Origin: Sphingomonas sp. BGYR3
Lineage (GTDB): Bacteria > Pseudomonadota > Alphaproteobacteria > Sphingomonadales > Sphingomonadaceae
Assembly (NCBI RefSeq): GCF_025153455.1
Contig: NZ_JANZNT010000001.1
Span: 1,240,001-1,304,000, forward strand
Length of the DNA stretch: 64,000 bases
Direction: 5' to 3'
Both the position numbers and the translations under genes were made by a program. Below, piece by piece: positions 7,982 through 14,855 of the stretch (positions are counted from its first letter, which is position 1; each line of letters opens with the position of its first letter). The notes beneath the pieces are model-generated. The model saw nothing but the letters and a program-made list of their open reading frames with translations, made no database searches and was not told the DNA's origin.

Positions 7982-9085
7982 TCAGCCGCGACGGACCGTC
8001 TTGGCCACCAGCGCGCCGACCAGCGGGGCCAGCCCCGCATAATTGGCGCGGTGATAGGCCGAATCCGGTTCCAGCGTGCGGGCCAGCCGGCGATGCGCCT
8101 CACCCAGCGAATGATAGGGCACGCCGGGCAACAGGTGATGCAGCGCATGATAGCGCAGGCCCACCGGCGCCCACAGGAACGGCAACAGGCCGGGCGGCGG
8201 CACATTGACCGAATCGAGATACTGCGCGGTCAGGCTGAGTTCCTCGCCGTCATTTTCCCACAGATGCGCGACCAGCGTGCGCACCTGATTGACCACCGCC
8301 GCCATGCTGAGCACCGCCATGAAGATGACGAACGCGCGCACCGGGATAACACCGAAAATCATGCCCGCGATCAGCGCATTGGCCCACAGGCTGGCACCCG
8401 CCGCCTGCCAGCGCCACTGGCGCGCCGCCGGTCCTTCCGGCATCCGGCGACGGAAATCGGGGTTGATCGACAGCGCCGACCAGCGATGGATCAGGGCGTT
8501 GCGCACCGCCGGAAACAGCGCGGCAAGCGGGGTCAGCACCGCAAAGCGGATCATCAGCGCCAGCGGGGCGAGCGCGGAAACCAGCACGAACAGCGGCACG
8601 CTCCACGGCTTCATCAGCGCCAGCGGCAGATATTCGGGATCCTGCGCCGTGCCGTACCGCTGACGCGCATGGTGCAGCTGATGCACCCCTTCGTACAGGA
8701 AACTGGGCACGAACAGCGGAATGCCGATCAGCAGGTTCCAGCCGGTGCGAAAGCCGGGCAGCTGGTCATGCTTCACATGGGTCAGTTCGTGAATGAAGCT
8801 TTCCGCGCGATACAGCGCGAACACAGCCACCGTCGCCGCCGCCAGCGCCGCAACGCCGGACGACAGGCCGATCGCCAGCGCCAGCGCGGCATAGCCGAGC
8901 AGCGCCGATGCGATCAGGTCGGTCCAGTAAATGGCCGGGCGGGCACGGTGCAGATCGCGGCTCAATTCGGCCGCCGTCCGCAACATCTGGCGATCATCGG
9001 CCACACGGCCGCGCGTCATTCCAGCGCCCGCAGGCACTGCAACACGTTCGGCATCCCGCCGGTCGAGACTGGCATAAGCGTTCAT
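7982..9085 (-). CDS. Membrane fatty acid desaturase
   Basis: This di-iron membrane enzyme would introduce double bonds in acyl chains of membrane lipids. The three histidine boxes are present: HELTH (with HVKHD just after), HQLHHAR, and HALHHLLPG near the C-terminus, and there are several hydrophobic segments between them (for example YWTDLIASALLGYAALALAI). Start is uncertain: ATG 9085 (MNAYASLDRR) gives 367 residues and ATG 9100 is the alternative; neither has a strong ribosome site. The frame stays open to 9217 but that part is not family-like. The gene converges with dnaE2 (27 bases apart) and diverges from the acetyltransferase-like gene, with a palindrome in the shared upstream region that may bind a fatty-acid-responsive repressor. 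Confidence 0.88.
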   Translation of the reverse strand: MNAYASLDRRDAERVAVPAGAGMTRGRVADDRQMLRTAAELSRDLHRARPAIYWTDLIASALLGYAALALAIGLSSGVAALAAATVAVFALYRAESFIHELTHVKHDQLPGFRTGWNLLIGIPLFVPSFLYEGVHQLHHARQRYGTAQDPEYLPLALMKPWSVPLFVLVSALAPLALMIRFAVLTPLAALFPAVRNALIHRWSALSINPDFRRRMPEGPAARQWRWQAAGASLWANALIAGMIFGVIPVRAFVIFMAVLSMAAVVNQVRTLVAHLWENDGEELSLTAQYLDSVNVPPPGLLPFLWAPVGLRYHALHHLLPGVPYHSLGEAHRRLARTLEPDSAYHRANYAGLAPLVGALVAKTVRRG

Positions 9086-9153
9086 GACACCAACACTCAT
9101 GGCGAACAAACATGGCAGCATGGTGGCGTCGCCAGCGCCATCAGCTCTTGACA

Positions 9154-9175
9154 TCGAACGAGCGTGCTCGCTTGA
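9154..9175. promoter_or_regulatory. Palindromic operator candidate between desaturase and GNAT genes
   Basis: The imperfect palindrome TCGAACGAGC-GT-GCTCGCTTGA lies in the divergent region between the desaturase and the acetyltransferase-like gene. A TTGACA at 9148-9153 and a TTGACG at 9172-9177 flank it and could be -35 elements. Desaturases are often governed by TetR-type regulators such as DesT that bind sites of similar shape. No regulator gene lies next to it, so the role is inference. Confidence 0.4.
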
Positions 9176-9228
9176 CGATACAGCCGTTAACAAGGGCGTT
9201 GACCGCCCCAAGTTCAAGAGGGGCAGCC

Positions 9229-10386
9229 GTGGCCGATCCGAAACTGTCCGTTCGCCCCGTGGAGAGCAAAGCCGATCGTCAGGCGTTCATTGACCTCGCC
9301 TATCGCCTGAACCGCGACGACCCGAACTGGGTTCCGCCGTTGCGTCAGGAAATGGCCGAGCGCATCGATCCGGCAAAAAATGGCTGGTTCAGCCATGCCG
9401 AGGCGCGATTGTTCCTGGCCGAACGCGATGGCCGCACCGTCGGCCGGATCAGCGCGCATATCGACCGGCTGGCGCTGGAAATGCCGGCCGATCAGGGCTT
9501 TGGCCCCGGTACCGGCTTTTGGGGAATGTTCGAGGCGGAGGACGCAGCCGTCGCCCATGCCCTGATCGCGCGGGCAGAGGCGGAACTGGCCGCAATGGGC
9601 ATGACCCGCGCCGTCGGCCCGGTCAGCCTGTCGATCTGGGAAGAGCCGGGCCTGCTGATTCAGGGTCACGACCATCCACCCACGGTGATGATGGGCCACA
9701 ACCGCGCCGAATATCAGCCATGGATCGAGGCGGCGGGCTATGCCCCGGTCAAGCAGCTTTTGACCTATGACCTCGATATCACCAACGGGTTTCCCGCGCT
9801 GGTCAACCGCATCGTCGCGGCGGGGGAAAAAAGCAGCAAGATCCGCATCCGCCGGGTCGACAAATCCCGCTTTGCCGAAGAGGCGGCGACGATCCTGGCG
9901 ATCCTCAACGACGCATGGTCGGACAATTGGGGCTTTGTCCCGCTGACCCAGCCGGAAATCGACGATGTCGGCAAGAAGCTGAAACCCGTGGTGTTCGAGG
10001 ATCTGATCCGCATCGCCGAAATCGACGGCGAGCCGGTGGCGTTCATGATCACCCTGCCCGATTTGAACGAGGCGATTGCCCCGTTCGACGGCAAGCTGTT
10101 CCCGTTCAACTTCATCCGCCTGCTCTGGTGGCTGCGCAGGCCAAAGGCCCGGACGATGCGCGTCCCGCTGATGGGCGTGGTCAAGCGGCTGCAATCCTCG
10201 CGCATGGCGAGCCAGCTTGCCTTCATGATGATCGAATATATCCGCCGCGACGCGGTGGCGAAATTCGGCGCGCGGCGCGGCGAGATCGGCTGGATCCTCG
10301 ATGATAATCAGGGGATGAAGGCAATTGCCGACGCAATCGAGGCAAAGGTCAACCGCGTCTATCAACTGTACGCGCGCAGCCTCTGA
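9229..10386 (+). CDS. GNAT-superfamily N-acetyltransferase-like protein
   Basis: The protein is about 385 residues from GTG 9229, which has a good AGAGGGG ribosome site; upstream in-frame codons lack one. The N-terminal half contains a region resembling the acetyl-CoA-binding fold (RLFLAERDGRTVGRISAHID), and a second similar block occurs near residues 240-330 (IAEIDGEPVAFMITLPDLNE), so it may be a two-domain GNAT. The conserved opening LSVRPVESKADRQAFIDLAY and the ending GWILDDNQGMKAIADAIEAK match a family widespread in Alphaproteobacteria with no known substrate. It diverges from the desaturase gene. I cannot name a substrate. Confidence 0.75.
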   Translation: MADPKLSVRPVESKADRQAFIDLAYRLNRDDPNWVPPLRQEMAERIDPAKNGWFSHAEARLFLAERDGRTVGRISAHIDRLALEMPADQGFGPGTGFWGMFEAEDAAVAHALIARAEAELAAMGMTRAVGPVSLSIWEEPGLLIQGHDHPPTVMMGHNRAEYQPWIEAAGYAPVKQLLTYDLDITNGFPALVNRIVAAGEKSSKIRIRRVDKSRFAEEAATILAILNDAWSDNWGFVPLTQPEIDDVGKKLKPVVFEDLIRIAEIDGEPVAFMITLPDLNEAIAPFDGKLFPFNFIRLLWWLRRPKARTMRVPLMGVVKRLQSSRMASQLAFMMIEYIRRDAVAKFGARRGEIGWILDDNQGMKAIADAIEAKVNRVYQLYARSL

Positions 10387-10418
10387 TCCGCTGACGCACC
10401 GCACGGGTATAATGAAAA

Positions 10419-10473
10419 GGGCCCGATCGCAGCCTGCTGTGTTGGGGCAGCAGCGCGGCCGGCAATCGGGCCC
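10419..10473. terminator. Bidirectional terminator hairpin between convergent genes
   Basis: GGGCCCGAT at 10419-10427 pairs perfectly with ATCGGGCCC at 10465-10473, and an inner CTGCTG/CAGCAG stem sits inside. On the minus strand the stem is followed by CTTTTCATT, so it reads as an intrinsic terminator for the secreted-protein gene at 10610. It also stands 30 bases after the stop of the plus-strand GNAT gene. A TATAAT at 10408-10413 is fortuitous or part of the tail. Confidence 0.7.
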
Positions 10474-10609
10474 AGGTTTGCCGCCCGGCTGGGTTGGGAC
10501 CAGATCGGGCGACGGGGCAAAGTCGCCATGCCGATCCCCCGGCAACCGGCGACCGATGTCGGACCCGGCCCGACGCCGCTGGGGACGGCGCGGGACAGGC
10601 CGATGGCAA

Positions 10610-10873
10610 TTACAGCTTCAGCGGATCGACGCCGAGGGGCAGCCACTCGTCGCGGGTCTGGCACACGCGGCGGACGATGCGCGAACCGGTCGATTCGGTG
10701 TCGATGCAGTAACGCGGACCCTTTTTGGCCTTGGGCGTATGCACCGCGTCCTGCTTGGCAACCGCCGGGGCGGGCTTGGGCTCGGGCAGGCGGGCCTGGG
10801 CAACGGCGCCGAACGTGGCGGCGACGATGATGGCGGACGCGGTGGCGGACAGCAGCTTGACGGCACGAAACAT
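10610..10873 (-). CDS. Small secreted hypothetical protein
   Basis: The 87-residue protein has a clear Sec signal (MFRAVKLLSATASAIIVAATFGAVAQA), cleaved near residue 27, a short Pro/Lys-rich linker, and a conserved-looking tail RYCIDTESTGSRIVRRVCQT with two cysteines that could form a disulfide in the periplasm. Start ATG 10873 has an excellent AGGGAGGAATACC ribosome site, strong evidence that it is real. It stands alone between the GNAT gene (convergent) and xthA. I do not recognise a function; similar short CIDT...CQTR proteins are common in sphingomonads. Confidence 0.75.
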   Translation of the reverse strand: MFRAVKLLSATASAIIVAATFGAVAQARLPEPKPAPAVAKQDAVHTPKAKKGPRYCIDTESTGSRIVRRVCQTRDEWLPLGVDPLKL

Positions 10874-11037
10874 GGTATTCCTCCCTTGTCACAGGCGGGG
10901 GCAGTTGCCTGTGCCAACGACAGTGCATTAGCCGTGCCAAACACTGCGACCATGTATATTCAATGACTTAGCAAAATCGGGTTTGGCTCTTTTTGCCAAG
11001 CTGCGGGGAATTATGCCAATAGTCGGCGGATGCCGGT

Positions 11038-11808
11038 TCAGCGAAGGCGAACCCAGGTCGGGGCATGGTCGCTCGCCTGTTCCCGTCCGCGATGCGCCTT
11101 GTCCACCCCGGCATCGACAAAGCGGTCGGCCGCCTGCGGGCTCAGCAACAGATGGTCGATGCGAAAGCCATTATCGCGCTGCCATGCGCCGGCCTGATAG
11201 TCCCAATAGGTCCATGCACCACCGGCCGGGAACCGGGTGCGCAGCGAATCGGTCCACCCCTGCGCCAACAGCGCGCGATACCCCGCACGGGATTCGGGCT
11301 GCATCAATGCGTCCTGCGCCATGGCGGACACCGAAAACACGTCGTCGTCATTGGGGATGATGTTGTAATCCCCAGCCAAAATCACCGGCCGCTCCATCGC
11401 CAGCAGTTCTGCGGCACGGGCGTGGAGCCGGTCGATCCAGCGCAGCTTGTAATCGAATTTCGGGCCCGGCTGCGGATTGCCGTTGGGCAGATAGATGGAC
11501 GCGACGATCAGGTCGCCGACCTCCGCCTCGATATACCGGCTCTGCTCATCCTCCGGCTCGCCATCCAGTCCCTTGCGGATCAGCGTCGGCGCATCGCCCC
11601 GCGTCAGGATGGCGACGCCGTTGAACCCCTTTTGCCCATGCCAGACACCGCGATACCCGGCGGCATGGATGGGTTCGGCCAGCGTTTCGGGATCGGCCGA
11701 CTTCACTTCCTGAAGACAGACGATGTCCGGCTGCTCCTCGGTCAGATAATCGACCAGCCGGGGCATCCGCGCCTTGATGCCATTGATGTTGTAACTGACG
11801 ATCTTCAC
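11038..11808 (-). CDS. xthA: Exodeoxyribonuclease III
   Basis: This AP endonuclease and 3'-5' exonuclease acts in base excision repair. The 256-residue protein starts at GTG 11808 (VKIVSYNINGIKARMPRL), the family's normal N-terminus; the longer open frame upstream is only the antisense of erpA coding. Key motifs of the exonuclease-endonuclease-phosphatase fold are present: CLQEVKS (metal-binding Glu), VILAGDYNIIPNDDDV (catalytic Asp-Asn), and RIDHLLLS with ASDHAPTW (catalytic His). It follows erpA by 14 bases and is probably cotranscribed with it. No unusual feature. Confidence 0.95.
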   Translation of the reverse strand: MKIVSYNINGIKARMPRLVDYLTEEQPDIVCLQEVKSADPETLAEPIHAAGYRGVWHGQKGFNGVAILTRGDAPTLIRKGLDGEPEDEQSRYIEAEVGDLIVASIYLPNGNPQPGPKFDYKLRWIDRLHARAAELLAMERPVILAGDYNIIPNDDDVFSVSAMAQDALMQPESRAGYRALLAQGWTDSLRTRFPAGGAWTYWDYQAGAWQRDNGFRIDHLLLSPQAADRFVDAGVDKAHRGREQASDHAPTWVRLR

Positions 11809-11822
11809 CGGAACGGCGGCCG

Positions 11823-12164
11823 TCAGATCGAAAAGCTGGTGCCGCAGCCGCAACCGGCCGCCGCATTGGGATTGCTCACCTGAAACGCCGCGCCGCCCAG
11901 CGATTCGACGAAATCGACCCGTGCGCCCCGCACCAGGTCCAGGCTGACCGGATCGATGACCAGCCGCACGCCGTCCGTCTCCGCAACCCGGTCGTCCGGC
12001 TCGACGGTTTCGGCCAGGCCGAACCGGTACTGAAACCCGGAACAGCCGCCCCCCTCCACCGACAGGCGAAGCACCGCCGGCTTGGCCTGCCGCTCGGCAA
12101 TCCACGCCACGCGCGCCGCGGCGGCAGGGGTCAGTTCGAATTCGGGGGAGGGTTGTTCAGCCAT
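11823..12164 (-). CDS. erpA: A-type iron-sulfur cluster insertion protein ErpA
   Basis: A-type carriers pass [2Fe-2S] or [4Fe-4S] clusters to apo-enzymes. The 113-residue protein has the three invariant cysteines, one in GGGCSGFQYRF (about residue 41) and two in AAGCGCGTSF at the C-terminus, and the usual length. The long N-terminal extension of about eight residues (MAEQPSPE) is ordinary. ErpA is chosen over IscA because there is no isc or suf cluster nearby and the alphaproteobacterial ErpA genes commonly sit beside xthA. Start ATG 12164. Confidence 0.9.
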   Translation of the reverse strand: MAEQPSPEFELTPAAAARVAWIAERQAKPAVLRLSVEGGGCSGFQYRFGLAETVEPDDRVAETDGVRLVIDPVSLDLVRGARVDFVESLGGAAFQVSNPNAAAGCGCGTSFSI

Positions 12165-12233
12165 GAACGGGAAATAGGCGCTGCAAGGCGACGGGGCAAT
12201 GGACCGGGCATCCGCGCCCGGCCGATCGCGATC

Positions 12234-13460
12234 TTACTTGCTGGCGCCGGCAGGGCCGCCGACCGAAACGCTGTCGTCAGCGGCGCGCTCCTGCGCCGCC
12301 AGCAGCGTGGCGGGCGCCTGCAGATAGGGGACCGGGTTGACCGCGCGGCCATCGATGCGGACTTCGTAATGCAGGTGGCTGCCGGTGGAACGGCCGGTCG
12401 AACCCATCAGGCCGATGATCTGGCCGCGGCGCACGCGGGTGTTCGGCTCGACCATAATCTTGGACAGGTGGCCGTACCGCGTCTCGATCCCCTTGCCATG
12501 GTTGATCTCGACCAGATTGCCATAGCCGCCATAGCGGCCGGACCGGCCGACCACGCCGTCGGCGGTGGCATAGATCGGCGTGCCGATCGGGCCGGGAATG
12601 TCGATCCCGGCGTGCATGGCGGCGGTGCCGCGGAACGGATCGGAACGCACGCCAAAGGTGCTGGTCAGCGTCAGATTGTCCACCGGCTGAGCCGCAGGCA
12701 CCGCAATCACGGCCTGTTCCAGGGAATCCAGCTTCTTCCAGCTCATGAACAGCGAACGGAACTGCGCGTCGGCTTCGGTGCCGGGGGCAGGCGCGGTTGC
12801 ATCACCCGCAGTGGCCACATCCTCGACCGGCTCGAACGGGCCGCCCATCGCGCCGCGAACCGGGGTCAGGCGGGCGGGGTCCAGGCCCATCCGGCGCAGG
12901 CTGCTGGCGGTCAGGCGATAGCGCGCGTCCAGCGTGCGGCGGGCCTGCGCCGCCAGTGCGGCCTGGCCCTGTTCCACGCGCTGCAACGGCGCGAGCACCG
13001 CGCTGGCCAGCTGCTCATTGTGGAATTCGCCATCGTCATGGTTCAGAAACGCGGCACGCAGCGTCTCGGCATCGGGCGTGTCGCCGGTCAGCGCGGCGGC
13101 CAGCAAAGCCTGCCGCTTTTCGACGCGGGCGGCCTGCACCGCTGCGGCACGGCGCAGGCGGACGACATCGGACTGCATCTGCGCAACCTTGCGCTCCATG
13201 CGGGCAACCTTGGCGGCGGGGGTCTGGTCGCCCAGCGCGCCGCTGGCGATCAGCGCCTGGGTGGTGGCGGACACCGCGCCATACAGGCACAGCAGGAACA
13301 GGACAGCGGCAGCGCCGGCGATCCACGCCTGCACCCGGCCGCTCAGGCTGAACCGGCGAAGGCCCCGGCCGTCATGAAACAGAAAATCACGGGTTACGAA
13401 GAAATCCCGGAACCGCTCACTCAGGGTGGCGTTCGATGAATTCAACGTTGTTTGCATCAT
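12234..13460 (-). CDS. M23-family murein endopeptidase with membrane anchor
   Basis: This periplasmic peptidase would cut peptidoglycan cross-links. From ATG 13460 the protein is 408 residues: a cytoplasmic N-terminus (residues 1-55), one transmembrane segment (QAWIAGAAAVLFLLCLYGAV), an alpha-helical coiled region (about 85-215), and a C-terminal LytM domain with the zinc ligands in HAGIDIPG and GSHLHYEVR. Both zinc motifs are intact, so it could be active. The region between is like MepM-type proteins that span the periplasm. Start is uncertain; the frame is open to 13529 but the MMQTT start fits relatives best. Neighbours on the same strand are erpA downstream and the DUF455 gene upstream, with about 105 bases before it. 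Confidence 0.85.
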   Translation of the reverse strand: MMQTTLNSSNATLSERFRDFFVTRDFLFHDGRGLRRFSLSGRVQAWIAGAAAVLFLLCLYGAVSATTQALIASGALGDQTPAAKVARMERKVAQMQSDVVRLRRAAAVQAARVEKRQALLAAALTGDTPDAETLRAAFLNHDDGEFHNEQLASAVLAPLQRVEQGQAALAAQARRTLDARYRLTASSLRRMGLDPARLTPVRGAMGGPFEPVEDVATAGDATAPAPGTEADAQFRSLFMSWKKLDSLEQAVIAVPAAQPVDNLTLTSTFGVRSDPFRGTAAMHAGIDIPGPIGTPIYATADGVVGRSGRYGGYGNLVEINHGKGIETRYGHLSKIMVEPNTRVRRGQIIGLMGSTGRSTGSHLHYEVRIDGRAVNPVPYLQAPATLLAAQERAADDSVSVGGPAGASK

Positions 13461-13565
13461 GTACGTTCTGCGACCCGCTTTGTGCAGCCGCCCAATGGCG
13501 GTCATGCGTAACATGGATCCGGGTGGCACCCCCCCGCTCCGGATGCACAGTACAGACCGGCTGCG

Positions 13566-14366
13566 TCAGCTTTCTGCAAGAGCCAGGTAGTAATCGCGCG
13601 TCAAACCGGCCTGGCACCGCGCCGAGTCGTTGAACGGTGGCTTAACCGCACCGCGGAAATGCCTGTTGACCAAGCTTTTCCAATGGGTTCGCGGGTCCCG
13701 GTTTTGCACCGCACAACCCGATTCGAACCACCGCGTCCCTGCGCCGACATGACGGATTTCGTCGGTCAGAATGCGGGTCAGGATGCGCGCGGTGCCCGTG
13801 TCCCCGGCCGCCTCCATCCGCTCGATCGTCGCTGGCGTCACGTCCAGGCCGCGCGCCTCCAGCACCATCGGCACGACCGCCAGCCGGGCCAGCGCATCGT
13901 CGGCGGTCGCGATCGCCGCCTCCCACAACCCGTCATGCGCGGGCATTTCACCATAATGGCTACCCAGCGTCCTCAGCCGCCGGTCGAGCAGGGCGAAATG
14001 CATCGCCTCATCCGCGCCGACCGCGATCCAATCATCCACGAACTCGCGCGGAAACTGGTCCCCGAACCGGCCGATCAGGTCGAACGCCAGGTCGATTGCG
14101 ACAAATTCGATATGCGCCAGCGCGTGGATCAGCGCGATCCGCCCGCGCAGCGACCCTGCCTTGCCGCGTTTCGGCATCCGGTTGGGGGGCAGCAATTCCG
14201 GGGCGGCGGGCCGTCCCGGCCGGTCGGGCATCGCCACGTCGAACCGGTGGTCAAGCTGACCGCGACGCCAGGCACGGGCCGTGGCGCGCGCGGCCATCAC
14301 CTTGTCCACCGGATCGCTGGCGATCAGGACGGTGCGCGCCGACGATGCAATGCTCTGACGGGTCAT
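13566..14366 (-). CDS. DUF455 ferritin-like protein
   Basis: The 266-residue protein belongs to the DUF455 ferritin-like family. Helices carry the expected metal ligands: HALAHIEFVAIDLAFDL (residues about 81-97), GADEAMHFALLDRRL (about 119-133) and DEIRHVGAG (about 210-220), an Ex28-30ExxH-type di-iron arrangement like MiaE-related hydroxylases. The substrate is unknown; some relatives are suggested to act on RNA or in stress, but nothing in the sequence says which. It ends 105 bases before the peptidase gene and starts 21 bases after the bcp stop on the same strand, so it is likely transcribed with glnE and bcp. Confidence 0.8.
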   Translation of the reverse strand: MTRQSIASSARTVLIASDPVDKVMAARATARAWRRGQLDHRFDVAMPDRPGRPAAPELLPPNRMPKRGKAGSLRGRIALIHALAHIEFVAIDLAFDLIGRFGDQFPREFVDDWIAVGADEAMHFALLDRRLRTLGSHYGEMPAHDGLWEAAIATADDALARLAVVPMVLEARGLDVTPATIERMEAAGDTGTARILTRILTDEIRHVGAGTRWFESGCAVQNRDPRTHWKSLVNRHFRGAVKPPFNDSARCQAGLTRDYYLALAES

Positions 14367-14387
14367 GCCGGGAACCGGACGTTCCGC

Positions 14388-14855
14388 CTATAGCGCGCGG
14401 GCGGCGGCCAGCACCTCGTCGGCATGGCCCTTGACCTTCACCTTGCGCCACTCGCGCACCAGCGTGCCATCGGCCGCGAACAGGAATGTGGATCGATCAA
14501 TGCCCATATAGCTTTTGCCGTACATGGATTTTTCGACCCAGGCGCCGAATGCCGACAGCACGCTGTTGTCGTCGCCATCGCTGCCCAGCAGCAGGTTGAG
14601 GTCGTATTTGGCGATGAACTTGCGATGCTTGGCCGGTGTATCCTTGGACACGCCCAGCACGGTGACGCCAGCAGCCGCGAACTCCCCGGCCAGCGCGGAA
14701 AAATCCTTGGCCTCGTTGGTGCAGCCGGGCGTATCGTCCTTGGGATAGAAATAGAGGACCAGCGGTTTTCCGGCATAATCGGGCAACCGGACGACGCTGT
14801 CATCGGACAGGGTCAGGGCAACATCAGGCAGGCGATCGCCAATCGCTATCGTCAT
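14388..14855 (-). CDS. bcp: Thioredoxin-dependent peroxiredoxin, Bcp/PrxQ family
   Basis: The enzyme reduces hydrogen peroxide and organic peroxides with thioredoxin. From ATG 14855 it has 155 residues and the motif YFYPKDDTPGCTNEAKDFS, where the cysteine is the peroxidatic one. The usual resolving cysteine five residues later is replaced (CTNEAK) and there is no other cysteine in the protein, so it should work as a 1-Cys enzyme. The ATG overlaps the glnE stop (TGATG), so it is translationally coupled to glnE. Upstream frame to 14960 is antisense spill and not family-like. Confidence 0.9.
   Translation of the reverse strand: MTIAIGDRLPDVALTLSDDSVVRLPDYAGKPLVLYFYPKDDTPGCTNEAKDFSALAGEFAAAGVTVLGVSKDTPAKHRKFIAKYDLNLLLGSDGDDNSVLSAFGAWVEKSMYGKSYMGIDRSTFLFAADGTLVREWRKVKVKGHADEVLAAARAL

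Noticed and set aside
10408..10473. Promoter (TATAAT) and small RNA start between the GNAT gene and the secreted-protein gene
   Set aside because: No -35 element matches and the hairpin with its T-rich side reads better as a terminator.
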